A stretch of DNA of 64,000 nucleotides from Siphonodentalium dalli. Its lineage: Eukaryota > Mollusca > Scaphopoda > Gadilida > Siphonodentaliidae. Shown here one piece after another: positions 10,260 to 21,299 of this stretch. The first letter of the stretch is position 1, and every line of letters begins with the position of its first letter. The stretch is taken from NCBI GenBank assembly GCA_032622095.1, contig CP136069.1, positions 160,757,043 to 160,821,042 on the forward strand, given 5' to 3'. The translations under genes were made by a program, and so were the position numbers. The notes beneath the pieces were generated by a model that saw only the letters and a program-made list of their open reading frames with translations, made no database searches and was not told the DNA's origin.

Positions 10260-11735
10260 AAGATGAATCAATATTGACTATTTCTGTCTGCCAGATTACT
10301 GGAAACGTGGTTGAATATTGTTATGTTTTATGTTGTTTCGGGCAATTACCCAATCAAAATATTCCTGCAAATGGCTGACAAAAACTAAGATATGCAATGA
10401 AAAATGTTTTATTTATTACAGAATGACGTTTATAAAAAGTCACTGGTGCTCATTATAATACTCGTTTTATAAAAGCTTGGTACCGAAGTACCAATATGAA
10501 AACAATGGTACTCCAAGTGCTCTAAACGTATTGACACCCTGTGGCAGTTTAGTGGCATTAAATTAAAGGCCCACAGTTGACCCGTTTCCTATAACTCTAC
10601 ATACCATTTTCGTAGTCAGAAATCTAATCAGTATGTCGTGGAGACGTGGACCGTGCTTCCTTGCTGCAGAGATGAATGAGAAACTGTGCCGAGTCCATGG
10701 AGAACTATGAAAAAACACGACCCGCTGTTTGAACATTTGCACTTAGCCACAAACCGTAGGTCTATACAATGTTAACATTATGACCGCGTAACAATATTTC
10801 GTTCAGAATAGGGGATAGTTTGTTTCTCAGTGAGGAAACCAAAATTCTCCACCGCAATTCGGTGCTCCAGTCTCGAAGAACCAAGAAACGTATATAGTTT
10901 TCTAGCCATTCTGTTTCCGTATTTGGTTCTTTGTGAGTACGGAAACACTCTTGCTTATTCGCGTGGTTGGGGAACCAATTTCCGTTCTGAGGCAGCAAAG
11001 TTCGGTTCCACGCCAAGAATAAAATTGCATCCTATTCGAAACGAAAGATGGTTCCTTGTCCATATTATTAACAGATGTTGTCCGTGTCTCTGATCTTAGA
11101 AACCAGTGGCTTTTACATGCACATGTACTTCCATATTTGCCCGTCGGTGCGGTACCTAGGGCAAATAATATTTTGTCATTGATTTGGTCTCTCGAACAAT
11201 ATTGAATTGTTATACATATAAAAACTAATCCGCAATACTAAATGATTGCAAAGAATTGAAAAACAACTATCGAAGAATCCGCAGCATTTAAAAAAAATAC
11301 CAATAAATAATCCGCAGCTGTTTAAAATGCTCTCAAAGAATCTACAGCTGACATTAAAGAATCTCGAGCATTTTTTACTTGATAAAACGGCAATAACTCG
11401 ACGAAATATGTGTTTCTGTAATTTATTTTAACAAAATTAAATCGTGCAAAACAATCAACGCCATTGTATTTTGTAAAATATCAATTAGTAGTCTTCGTCC
11501 CTCTTCGGAGTTCACTATAACACTGTCAGTCGGTAAAACTAAATTATAGATTTAACCCTTGCAATACTACCTGATGACAGAATGGTAAACCAATGCATTT
11601 AACTTTGAGCTTGGATTTGCTTTCATCTCCCAGATTATCGTCGGATTATTATTGTCAGAAATTATATAAACATTCTAGCTATAAAATAAAATAAATTTTC
11701 ATATAGTTTCGTGCTCTATACAATTCAGTTATTTA
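10260..11735. other. No recognisable gene
   Basis: An 87-codon open stretch at 10830-11093 has no recognisable motif. The right part, about 11690-11735, is homologous to the arm 2 intron around 41803-41850 and forms the left flank of the Helitron insertion. Confidence 0.5.
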
Positions 11736-11755
11736 TCTATATCTATATTTGCGAA

Positions 11756-11802
<47 letters not shown>

Positions 11803-14628
11803 GTTCTATATAAATTCACAGGGGACCATCTAGATGATGCCAAAGGGGTCTACTAAGAGTAGCTTTTTACGAGAAAGATAATGGTCGGGGTTAGAATTTT
11901 CTAAAGTAACGCCGTTGTTGTCAGGGGCAGAAAATGGGGAGGGGCAGAACAAAAATTGTCGCCGATTGCCACCAAACTTATATATAATAATCCCCATGAT
12001 ATGAGGAATCTAATGGTGTGGTTTAAATATGGCAAAAGTCGCGCCGTTCGCGTCAGGGGTGCCCGGAAGGGGGAGGGGCAGATTTTATTTCTGTCGCCGA
12101 TTTCCACCAAACTTATATATAATCATCCCCATGATATGAAAAAACCAACGGTGTGGTATCGTTCGAGTCAGGGATGCACGGAAGGGGAGAGGGGCACCAA
12201 AATTGAAAAACTAATTTTAGCGCCGATCTCCACCAAATTGATATATATTCTTCTTCATGATATAAGGAATCTAATTGTGCGATTTAACAACGCCAAACCC
12301 ATGATATGAAAAAAACAATGGTGTGGTTTAAAAGTGGCGTCGTTCGAGTCAGGGATGCACGGAAGGGGAGAGGGGCACCAAAATTGAAAAACTAATTTTA
12401 GCGCCGATCTCCACCAAATTGATATATATTCTTCTTCATTATACAAGGAATCAAATTGTGCGCTTAAACAATGCCAAATTGTTGTCTTTTGGTTGAGAGA
12501 TTGGGAGGGGGTGGGCACTAAATTTGATAATAATTGGTTTAGTCGCCGATTGCCACCACACTTATACAAAATCATCCCCATGGTATGAGGAGTCTAATGG
12601 TGTTGCTTATTTCTGTCAAATGTAGCCTCATTCGAGTCAGGGTTGCATTGAAAGGGACAGGGGCACCAAAATTGATGCACAATTTTTCTGCGCCAATTTC
12701 CACCAAATTGATACACGTTCTTGAGAGATGGGGGTGTGGATTGGCACCAATTTGATAAAAAAAAGAAGTTTTAGTCGCCGATTATCACCAAACTTATAAA
12801 CAATCATCTCCATGATATCAGGAGTATAATCGTGTGGTTTAAGGTTGTCATAAGTTGGGCCATTCGAGTCAGTGGTGTATGGAGATGAGAGGGACACAAC
12901 AAATTATATCTATATGTTTAGTGCCGATTTCCACCCGAGTGATACATATTATTCTCTTTGATACGAGGAATCTTATCGTGTCGTTTAGATACACCAAGCT
13001 GGTGCCCTATGGGTGAGGGATATGGGGACCTTAAATTTGATACAAGGAAGATAACGGTGCGGGTAAAACAGTTCTAAAATGACGCTGTTGGTGTCAGGGG
13101 AAGAAAAGGGGGAGGTCGGCAAAATTAAAAATATATCGTGAAATAGTTTTGTCGCCGATTTCCACCAAACGAATACATAATCATCGTCGCAATATGGCGT
13201 TGCTCGAGTCAATGTTGCATCAACAATTGATTTAATAAACTATTTTTAGCCCAGATTTCCACCAAATTGATATATTATTCTTCTCTATGATACGAGGAAT
13301 TTCATCGTGTGATTTAAAGACGTCAAATTGCTGTCGGTTGGGTGAGAGATATGGGTCATATCTATTCTCAGAATTTGTTTAGTTGCTGATTACCACCAAA
13401 CATATATATAATCATCGCCAGTATATCATGCATCTATGAGTCTAATGGGAGTGGTTTAAATATGTCAAAAGAGGCAAACGCTGGTACAAATTTATTTGGC
13501 ACCAATTTCCACCGAATTCTCATACACATTTTTCTCTAATGATATACCATGAATTAAATAACATTTGATGTCGTTTGCGTCGCGGATGGCGAGCGGATAT
13601 GTACTATCATTGATAAGATTGATATTCGCCTTTATCCACATATAAGTTATATACAGTCACCCAGGCCATCTCCATATCATTTTAAGTAGTTTTGGACGTT
13701 CACATTTCACAATCCCGACATATGGTGACCCACTTAAATCACTTGAACAATTATATATTCTTAACTGTCATATTTATATGGGAATAGCAATCAGGGCATT
13801 CACAAAAATGTGCAAACTGAGAGACCCCGAACCGTCAGAGGATTGCATATATATTATAACAAAATTGAGTCTGTTCCATTCAATACAGTTTCCATAAAAA
13901 AGTAACAATTTGTCAAGAGATATGGAATGCCTGTTCAAAAATAGTGGTCACAGTGTGTAGTCAAATATAGTATCTTCTGATATACAAGAAAATGCGGTTA
14001 GTAACATAAGACTTTTCAGGATCCTCCCAATACTGCACATCTGACAAGGGTTTTATAACAGACTCTTCGACTGACATAAACAACTCAAAATCTCGCTCTG
14101 TGCCTGGCACATGTAGCTAACATTTATGCGCATCAACATTTCGTTTAAACTGAGAATATTTAGCCAATATATAGCACCATGAACAGAGGAGCACCTGGAA
14201 ATTTCTTTGAAACATATGTATCTTCACGGAGATAGCCAGGTGTCCTCGAGAACTTAGTCCAACCCACTAAATTGATTGATACATCTCAATATTCAAAACC
14301 CAATTATCATCTTTTATCAAACTAATGTGTTTATGATGTTCATGTATCATATTATAACGTCTAATGAATACGCAGTTGTAAATAAATACATACTTCATTA
14401 TTGTTGGAACGGATTAATCGCGACAAACATAATGACAATTGACAAGGTGAGCCACAACTTATATCCCATGACTGTAATAATCATGTTTTATGATGCTATT
14501 TGAATATACAATTTATGAGAAACCGTATAACACTTTTAAGCAAGAGCATTCTCTATCCCCAACAAATATCCACAGCATAGAGGTTTTCTCATCGCATTAA
14601 CCTGGGCAACGCCGGGTAACCCTGCTAG
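11736..14628 (+). mobile_element. Nonautonomous Helitron, copy 1
   Basis: The element starts TCTATATCTATATTTGCGAA after an A and ends CAACGCCGGGTAACCCTGCTAG before a T. This gives the TC...CTAG ends and A|T target expected of Helitrons. The CCGGGTAACCC near the 3' end can form a short stem. After a CTGT microsatellite come about ten diverged units of roughly 120-190 bp sharing CGCCGATTTCCACCAAA, TATATAATCATC-CCATGATATGAGG, TCTAATGGTGTGGTTTAAA and GGCACCAAAATTG. No Rep/helicase coding is seen. Its 3' end lies 41 bp upstream of the CTLD exon A acceptor. Arm 2 has the homologous uninterrupted intron with the A|T target at 41802/41803, so the insertion came after the duplication. Confidence 0.88.
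11755..11802. repeat. (CTGT)n microsatellite
   Basis: About eleven uninterrupted CTGT repeats lie near the 5' end of the Helitron. Related copies have shorter CTGT runs at the same place, so the array belongs to the element and has expanded here. Confidence 0.9.
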
Positions 14629-14669
14629 TGATTAATATTTTCGCATATAAATTTAAACCATCATTTCAG

Positions 14670-14801
14670 GCACAAGAGTACAGGTACTGAACCAACTGAA
14701 GAATTGGCATGAAGCAAAAGCTCATTGTATATCACAGGGTGGCCATCTTCTCAGATTATGTAGCCAATCCATGCATGATACAGTCAAACAACAATTGATT
14801 G
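14670..14801 (+). CDS. CTLD exon A: N-terminal half of C-type lectin domain (arm 1)
   Basis: The acceptor ATCATTTCAG and donor TTGATTG|GTGAGT enclose 132 nt, phase 1 on both sides. The frame gives VQVLNQLKNWHEAKAHC, then ISQGGHLLRLCSQSMHDTV. This is the first half of a C-type lectin domain: W-x-EA-x-x-C (helix 1 with the first disulfide Cys) and GGHL. An extra Cys in HLLRLC is unusual and could be unpaired. The start matches the phase of the PAN exon donor (1475), and the end matches exon B (16865): the leftover G plus GT makes Gly, giving QQLI-GSPVDSYWIDLSD. The paralogous exon is 41630-41761 on the - strand. Extracellular carbohydrate recognition is expected from the family. Confidence 0.85.
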
Positions 14802-15311
14802 GTGAGTAAATTAGTAAGGCATCGACAGGGAGTGCATTTCTTTGTTTTTACTTGTTCCTCAATAATCTATTTCGCATTTGGGGTGGTCCCAGCTCGTGAT
14901 TGCATGCTTTTTGAGCCTTTTATGATCCGATATAGCAATAAACATTGAACTAATTACCCGGGAGAAATTCCATATGTGTTTTGATTGATTTATTGCAAAG
15001 TCACATATAACAGCGAAACAAGCGAAGCAAAATCGCTCACAAAGTCACTTAAATATTGTAAAATTTCGAGTTGGGACTTTCACAAACGGTGAAATACATT
15101 ATGAAGGAACAGGTAATAACTAATATATTATATTACCTGCACTGTTTTTTCTCTGTCATACACTTCCCTATCATACAATCAAAAAGTTCCCAAGTTTTGT
15201 ACTGGTGGAATATGATTACTACGGGCGTACGCCGGAGTAGAGTTTCATGACATGATGTAGTATGTGTTGAACAGCTAAATGTTCAATTGTCTGAATGGAG
15301 AATCGCCCTTT
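14802..15311. other. Lectin intron, left part
   Basis: This is intron sequence without a recognised element. An imperfect inverted repeat around 15110-15150 (GGTAATAACTAATATATTATATTACC) could fold. The part near 15260-15310 is homologous to the arm 2 intron at about 41540-41600 in reverse complement. Confidence 0.5.
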
Positions 15312-15514
15312 CAGTGCCAAGTCCGATTTTTGTATCAACCGATATTTATTGATTATAATAATGTGATACATTGATGGAAAGAGCTCTTAATGTGATACAT
15401 TGATGGAAAGAGCGCTTAGAGCTCTTTCCATCGATGTATCACATTATTATAATCAATAAATTTGAAAAATGATCAAGGAAATATGGGTTGGTACAAAAAT
15501 CGGACTTGGCACTG
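15312..15514. mobile_element. 203-bp foldback MITE
   Basis: The ends are inverted: CAGTGCCAAGTCCGATTTTT and AAAAATCGGACTTGGCACTG, followed inward by a long imperfect stem around GATTATAATAATGTGATACA and GGAAAGAGC. A short internal segment (AATGTGATACATTGATGGAAA) is duplicated next to the fold. The homologous arm 2 intron reads through without it near 41530-41560. CAG...CTG ends are compatible with a hAT-derived MITE, but no clean 8-bp target duplication is visible. Confidence 0.8.
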
Positions 15515-15657
15515 TTTTCTTCTTCAAAATGAATTACGTCCGTGTCAGCCAACCACAAACTAATCGCAACAGGACGTTGCCTATGTCAGTCAGAGATAGC
15601 TTCGTGGAATTTAATGGGAAACGAATACCATGACGCAATGCCTCGGTGAAAGCACGT

Positions 15658-16300
15658 AATTATATAGTGATGGTTATACGAAGGATGTCGGAATGTCTAG
15701 CGATGGTAATACGAAGGATATCGAAATGTTTAGTGATGTTAATACGAACGATATCGGAATGTTTAGCGATGGTAATACGAAGGATATCGAAATGTGTAGC
15801 GATGTTAATGCAAAGGATATCGGACTGTTTAGCGATGGTAATACGAAGGATATCGAAATGTTTAGCGATGTTAATGCGAAGGATATCGGACTGTTTAGCG
15901 ATGGTAATACGAAGGATATCGGAATGTTTAGCGATGTTAATGCGAAGGATATCGGACTGTTTAGCGATGTTAATACGAAGGATATCGGACTGTTTAGCGA
16001 TGTTAATGCGAAGGATATCGGACTGTTTAGCGATGGTAATGCGAAGGATATCGGACTGTTTAGCGATGGTAATACTAAGGATATCGGAATGTTTAGCGAT
16101 GTTAATGCGAAGGATATCGGACTGTTTAGCGATGGTAATACGAAGGATATCGGAATGTTTAGCGATGTTAGTGCGAAGGATATCGGACTGTTTAGCGATG
16201 GTAATACTAAGGATATCGGAATGTTTAGCGATGGTAATACGAAGGATATCGGACTGTTTAGCGATGGTAATACGAAGGATATCGACATGTATCAGACTAT
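15658..16300 (+). repeat. 33-bp minisatellite in lectin intron (about 19 units, arm 1)
   Basis: The unit is TTTAGCGATGGTAATACGAA followed by GGATATCGGAATG, with variants GATGTTAAT, ACG/GCG, and GGAATG/GGACTG/GAAATG. Because 33 is divisible by 3 and the unit lacks stops, three frames stay open across the array (one reads FSDGNTKDIGM per unit). The array is intronic between CTLD exons A and B. The same unit, inverted, occupies the two equivalent introns of arm 2, so it predates the gene duplication. It is treated as a repeat, not a gene. Confidence 0.9.
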
Positions 16301-16864
16301 CGAGCGCGTAGCTGTTTAATTGACTGGATTCAATCAGAATCTGTAGTCTGTATCACAGCATGCAGCTGTTCAGCTATTGTGATTAATGTAGTATGGGGAC
16401 TCTGGGTGGAATTGAGTCGATTCCTCATCACATAATTTTATCTTTGGAAGTCGTAATGTAATCGTCGTTTGAGAATTAGAGGCGGCACCGCACACAGGAA
16501 TGGGAGACAGGTAGGGCAAATTGTCTATGAATCTAGCCGCTGGTTCAACTGAGCAATTAATTAGCATTCTATAATGCGCGAACTTCGACAATAACTGTTT
16601 TAGTTTCTATTTTATGAACAGAAAAGTACATTTGAATAATATAATTTCATCTCAATATAGTCACGCATACTTGATGGATGGACATTGGCGTTGCTATGGA
16701 ATGTTGCACATCTAGATGATATTGTTAACATCGTAGAAGCGAGATCTTGACAAAAACATTGATTGTCTGAAAAATGATATCTGGGGCGTCTATAATATAC
16801 GTGGGACTGCTGTTTCTGTATGGCGGACCGTTTTCACCACTCATCACTGTTGACTATTTTCCAG
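16301..16864. other. Lectin intron, right part
   Basis: A block at about 16380-16600, with 16470-16560 the clearest part, recurs at 37600-37720 and 39280-39400 (inverted). About 16620-16670 carries the TACATTTGAATAATATAATT sequence that is the near-empty site of the 382-bp MITE in arm 2. A short open frame at 16774-16864 runs into exon B and is conserved among the three copies, but it ends at a TTTTCCAG acceptor. It is read as intron. Confidence 0.6.
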
Positions 16865-17085
16865 GTAGCCCAGTCGACTCTTACTGGATTGATTTGTCTG
16901 ATGAGGCACAAGAAGGAGATTGGATCTTCAGCGACGGATCAAGCCCGACCTACCTGCCTTGGTATCCGCTCGAGCCAAATGGAGCCACCTCACAAAACTG
17001 TGGGAGGATTAAGCAATCGGTCGCTTGGAATATGGCCGACTGGTCGTGTACCGGATTGTTTGGATCCATCTGTCAATTTGACTAA
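16865..17085 (+). CDS. CTLD exon B: C-terminal half and stop (arm 1)
   Basis: The acceptor TGACTATTTTCCAG is followed by 221 nt in phase 1, ending TAA at 17083-17085. The protein includes YWIDLSDEAQEGDWIF, SDGSSPTYLPWYPLEPNG, QNCGRI, AWNMADWSC and FGSICQFD. These correspond to the WIGL-like core, the EPN sugar-specificity motif (associated with mannose-type ligands in this family), the third and fourth disulfide Cys, a WND-like calcium-site segment (WN-M-A-D), and the terminal Cys motif. Joined to exon A it gives a full-length CTLD of about 117 residues with four canonical Cys. Exon length is identical to arm 2 exon B1. Secreted lectin activity is expected from the family. Ligand choice is inference. 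Confidence 0.88.
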
Positions 17086-17356
17086 ACAGTTTAGGAAGCG
17101 AGAATATCTCTGCATGGGAGATTTAAATGGTCATGCTTCATGTATGTGCAATTAACAACATAAATCTTTAGAATGATATCAACAAAGACGTGGATAAATA
17201 CTTACTGTTGATGATGTCCCACAAGCTCCATTCAGGGTTTATCTCCCTCTGTGAATCGATAAGACCGCTGTTGTCGAGAGTTGTGCACACGAATATACTA
17301 ATATTTGACCCGCCATATCAAATCCAGTCGTAAGTCGGGAGTTTTTTTACCCTGTG

Positions 17357-17423
17357 CCAATGCATTCTCTAATATATGCGAGTCGACCATAGGTCGCCTC
17401 GCATATATAAGAGAATGCATTGG
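17357..17423. repeat. 67-bp hairpin module
   Basis: The 26-nt arms CCAATGCATTCTCTTATATA-TGCGAG and their reverse complement enclose T-CGACC-ATA-GGTCG-C, giving a second 5-bp stem with a 3-nt loop. One base differs in the left arm here. The same module occurs at 17645, 38976, 39114, 41272, 42013, 42297, 53381, 53519, 57900 and 58186. Confidence 0.9.
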
Positions 17424-17644
17424 CCTAACAATTTTTTACAATTTTAATAATTTGTTCTTGTATTCTTTAACAATTTTATAATTTCACCCATACAGAGCCC
17501 CAGACAAACATGAGCAGACGACACTCTTATATGTGCTTCTATATATGCGTGGGGCTCCCTGCAGGGTAATGGATGTTTTTTTATTTTATGTCCTAAAAAT
17601 TGTTAGAAACATTTATTTAAAAAACATGATAAAAAATTGTTAAG

Positions 17645-17711
17645 CCAATGCATTCTCTTATATATGCGAGGCGACCTATGGTCGACTCGCATATATAAGA
17701 GAAAACATTGG
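17645..17711. repeat. 67-bp hairpin module, opposite orientation
   Basis: The loop reads CGACC-TAT-GGTCG, the inverted form of the partner at 17357. The right arm has a small change (AAAACATTGG). It completes the hairpin pair of this MITE. Confidence 0.9.
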
Positions 17712-17849
17712 CACAGGGTAAAAACATCCCGACTTCCGACTGGATTTGATATGGCGGGTCACATATGCTATCGTACTATCGCTCTCTACCAATTTTGCAT
17801 GCAAAAATCAACAAATTGTGGCGACAATATCGAGAACATATACACAGAA

Positions 17850-18660
17850 ATGTGTCCACCAGTTTACTAAAACGTGTCCAAATGAAATTAAAGCATTACT
17901 GTGAAAAAAAAATTACCAAGAAAAACTTGGCAATATTATGTTGAATTCCCATTGTGGTACAGTTTCGGGTTTTCGTACATTCAATACAAAATCTAAATAC
18001 TACGCGTTTCGGTTTATTGAACTAGATATCAACACATTCTTGCCACGATTATGTTTCTCTTAAGCTGTATCAGTGAGTGAATAATCAGATGTGTTTTCAG
18101 TAAAACGAGTTGTTACTTGATTTCTATTAACGTCTTATGTAGGGCATTTGAACAGTCCAGTAGTTGGTGTTGGTAAGATAAGGTTATGTAATATGCATGA
18201 TTCGAGTTCGAATTGTTCGGTGAAATTTAACAAATAGTGTCCCACATACGAGTTCCGGCTTTGGTATTAATGTCACAATTGATTCATTCTCAATCTAGCG
18301 TTGCTAAATATGGATGAGTTTCTATAATGTTACAATTTTACAATTACTTCGTGTAGTACGCAATGCCGATATCTGAAACGACAGCTATTATTGAGATTTT
18401 GTAGTGATGCTCTTCAACGATACAATGATGTAATGGCCAACGAAAGAAACTGCATTTCATCTAATTTCGTACATCGAATATGATAATATAATGTTAGCGT
18501 TATGTGAGGGCCTACGATCAGTGACGTGGTGGTAGGTGTGTGTGTTGGGGTGGGCTTAACCCCAACTTCCGCCATATTTTTCAAGAGTTGAAAATGTCAT
18601 GACTGACACAGCATTTGTTGGATATATCACACGAAAATTAGGTTGATTTTATTCTGGCAG
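17850..18660. repeat. 3' flank of lectin gene, inverted match to 34990-35760 (end of arm 1)
   Basis: Blocks such as TTCGGTTTATTGAACTAGAT, CATTTGAACAGTCCAGTAGT, CTCAATCTAGCGTTGCTAAA and CGATCAGTGACGTGG recur in reverse order and orientation between 35760 and 34990. This places the outer end of the inverted duplication here. The last part also resembles a dispersed repeat seen at 47820-48190 and 54100-54420. No gene is seen. Confidence 0.7.
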
Positions 18661-18889
18661 TTCGATAGTCCAGTATTCTGTGTGCAATTTGTTGATTTTA
18701 CACAAACAGTAAATTATTTTCCAACATTTATTTTTGGACTGAAACAGGGGGGGGGGTAATTTTTACAGGAACATATCCCGGGGTGAGTAGGTGGTCGATA
18801 CTCACAAAACACATCCTTTGCACACTCTCGTATTGTTTTTACTGGAGACTTTATTATCCCAGATATTGGCTATATATAGCAATTCAAAA

Positions 18890-19125
18890 CATATCCGAAC
18901 TGCACATAGGCACATATTAAAAATTCTAAAATTGTCAAAGAATGTAGAAAAATATTATAAAAACTGTTAAAACATGTAAGAAAAAATTCTAAAATTGTTA
19001 AAGAATGTAAGAAAAAATGGTAAAAAGTGTTAAAAAAGAATGTTTTTAGGCCAATGCATTCTCTTATATAAGAGAATGCATTGGCACAGGGCATAACTGT
19101 AACCATCACAATGTGGTCAATGAGC
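18890..19125. mobile_element. Partial, collapsed hairpin MITE
   Basis: The region contains TTGTTAAAGAATGTAAGAAA spacer sequence and GCACAGGGCATAACTGTAAC plus CACAATGTGGTCAATGAG. These match the interior of the 382-bp TTAA MITEs in reverse. Of the two hairpins, one is missing and the other has lost its loop (see 19051-19084). Neither terminal CCCTTTACCC end is found. Confidence 0.7.
19051..19084. repeat. 34-bp perfect palindrome from the hairpin module
   Basis: CCAATGCATTCTCTTAT is followed directly by its exact reverse complement. The inner 33 bases of the usual 67-bp module are gone symmetrically, as expected from excision of a cruciform tip or replication slippage. Confidence 0.9.
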
Positions 19126-19129
19126 GTAT

Positions 19130-20760
19130 TTTCAGCACTATTTCTGCGGCCATTTTCACACCGTATGGAAACATCACATGCGTCATGATTCGGATTAAAC
19201 GGCTACCATGCTTGCCATTTCGATATATGTTAATCCTTGTCACCAATGTGATGTATTGGAGATAATTTAGAGATGAACACGTTTTATCGTAGGATACCGG
19301 CACATACATATTGTTGATATGAAAGTTAAGACAAATCCGGATATTTACCGGAACGAAATAAAGCATTGAACACTGTAACTGTACTCATCACCTTGTGTTA
19401 TAATGCTGTATCAGCTCAAGAAATCTAAAGAAAATCAAATTTAAAACTAACAGCAACTTCTTAAAGATACGGGCGGTGTTGGCGCTGGGTATGCTGTTAA
19501 AATATTCACCTCCGTCAAAAACCACCATAAACAGAAAGAATAGTAAAATATAGACAGATCTTGTTCTTATGCCAATCATGAATATGGCATAAACAGTATG
19601 TTATTGTCAAATGTTTTTCCTTTGTTATGTAAACAAAAGCAAAACACGTTACGTTTCAGGCTTTTGTTTAGATCCGGATATGATAAACATAAAGAGCGTT
19701 ATTTGTTACGGTTTTCCTGATATGAAAATAATAAAGAGTGTTTATATCATTTGTGTGTGATTAACCAATAGACTTGCACTGTGTTATGTAAACAGAAGCA
19801 AAACTTCTGTAACACGAACAGTCTCTTGTTTATGTACACCATCGCACGTCCGTCTTGACGACAATATACTATTTACGCACTAATTATTTTTGGCATATGA
19901 ACAAAACTATATATAATGTAATATTCCTTCTGTTGATGGCGATTTGAACAAATATGAATATTTCTGCAACGAACGCCGCCCGTGCCTTTACATTTGCACG
20001 AGCTATCGTCTGCGGAATCGAGTCTAACATGATGGCTGTTTGTTTTCGAATAACGGTAAGTTCCACTGTAATGGCCGAATCTGAGAAAATAGACCAATTT
20101 CACGGGTGTTTTTCCCGTAAAAATTAAGGGATTTTCTTACAGTGTATTTCACTACTTCAAACTGATATTTTACGATTCAGCCACTATATCATTTCAAAGA
20201 ATGCGCCATCAAACAAATTATGCTATACATGTATATATGTTGATCACATAATGTCTAGTATTCGGTGGGCATGTTCCAAACAAGGGTGTTATTTCCAGTT
20301 AGCATCTGTGTACAAAGTGGGCACCGTTATAACGAAGCGTCGATACATGTATAACGACATAAGATTTTATTTCGTTATAAATAAATTAAAAAAGAGTTGA
20401 CCCTGCCTGGTTCCGTATAGGTAGATGCCTTACTCTCCGTACACAAATTGGAATAGCGGCGGCTTATTCCAAATGGCTACTAGCTTGAGAATATTTTTTC
20501 GATTAGTTTCCTGGCTCAACAGTTCTGTACCATATGTTATCACGGGACCCCCACCCCGTGTTCCAATGGGAGTGTAATTCGTTGCATCCCAATAATAAGG
20601 GCATAACTATTGCTAGCGATTTTTGCACTTTTGCATCTCAGTTTGCGCTCTTTGGAACATGTGTCTGTTTTACTGAACCACGTTCCAGGTATTTTACACC
20701 ATGACATCAGTAAAGATGCAAAGCAAGAAAAGACATTTGTGAAACCAGGTATAAAATATG
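19130..20760. other. No recognisable gene
   Basis: The DNA is AT-rich with short frames only. A short direct repeat, TTATGTAAACA(A/G)AAGCAAAAC, occurs near 19623 and 19783. Confidence 0.5.
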
Positions 20761-20761
20761 C

Positions 20762-21299
20762 GTATACCTTGCTCGTATTTAAATTCGCGCAGTACTATTT
20801 TTCGCTCAGTTTTGAGTTCGCGCACTTTAAATTCGCGCACCTAGCTGCGCGAATTCAAAACTGACAAAAAAAAAATCGTAATATTTCTGTGATATTTTCG
20901 TATATCTTGGAGCTGATGACAATTTCGGTTCTTAGTCATTGGAGATAGTTATGTGTAATATTATACACCATCGCGGCGGATTTACATCGTGGCGAACTGG
21001 AATATTAGTATTTCTTATATATACAAGCATTTCAACAATTTCACCATGATTTGTCGCTTGAATTGTGAGCAGTGGTCTTGATAGCGGTTAACCGAATGTA
21101 AGTATATACATACATGATTGTATATGCGTAATTGTGTATATATTCAACCGTTCATAATATATGTAAACTCGGCAACAGACCCCTCTTGTATTTAGATTAA
21201 ACTTGGGAGTCGTACTATTTTTCGCTCAGTTTTAAATTCGCGCACCGATAGGTGCGCGAAAAATAGTACTGCGCGAATTTAAATACGAGTAAGGTATAC
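20762..21299. mobile_element. 540-bp TIR element with internal palindromes
   Basis: The ends match over about 40 bp with one difference: GTATACCTTGCTCGTATTTA and AAATTCGCGCAGTACTATTT on the left, and their reverse complement at 21252-21299. Just inside each end are smaller palindromes (GTGCGCGAA-type, for example CGCGCACCGATAGGTGCGCG). No coding. Superfamily not assigned. Confidence 0.8.

Larger units (their letters stand above)
17301..17766. mobile_element. Hairpin-pair MITE, CCGCCATATC-type ends, copy 1
   Basis: Long inverted ends begin TGACCCGCCATATCAAATCC and continue AGTCGTAAGTCGGGA...TACCCTGTG. Inside each end is a 67-bp hairpin (17357-17423 and 17645-17711), in opposite orientation to each other. 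The centre contains CCCATACAGAGCCCCAGACA and CTCCCTGCAGGGTAATGG. A second full copy with the same ends is at 41958-42418 and a partial one at 41240-41480. No coding is present. It lies 215 bp after the arm 1 lectin stop. Confidence 0.85.

Noticed and set aside
11956-13212. Open frames with SPISTKLIYN or similar repeats
   Set aside because: They are translations of the Helitron tandem units and recur in the other Helitrons with frameshifts.
15646-16319. Long open frames (over 200 codons) on both strands over the 33-bp repeat
   Set aside because: They arise because the stop-free unit is a multiple of 3. All lie inside the intron between two CTLD exons, and no leader, splice site or conserved end supports a protein.
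16774-16864. Possible alternative leader upstream of exon B (IIYVGLLFLYGG...)
   Set aside because: The hydrophobic stretch is conserved in three copies and resembles a signal peptide. However, a strong TTTTCCAG acceptor and exact phase match to exon A favour intron. It would need a transcript starting there.
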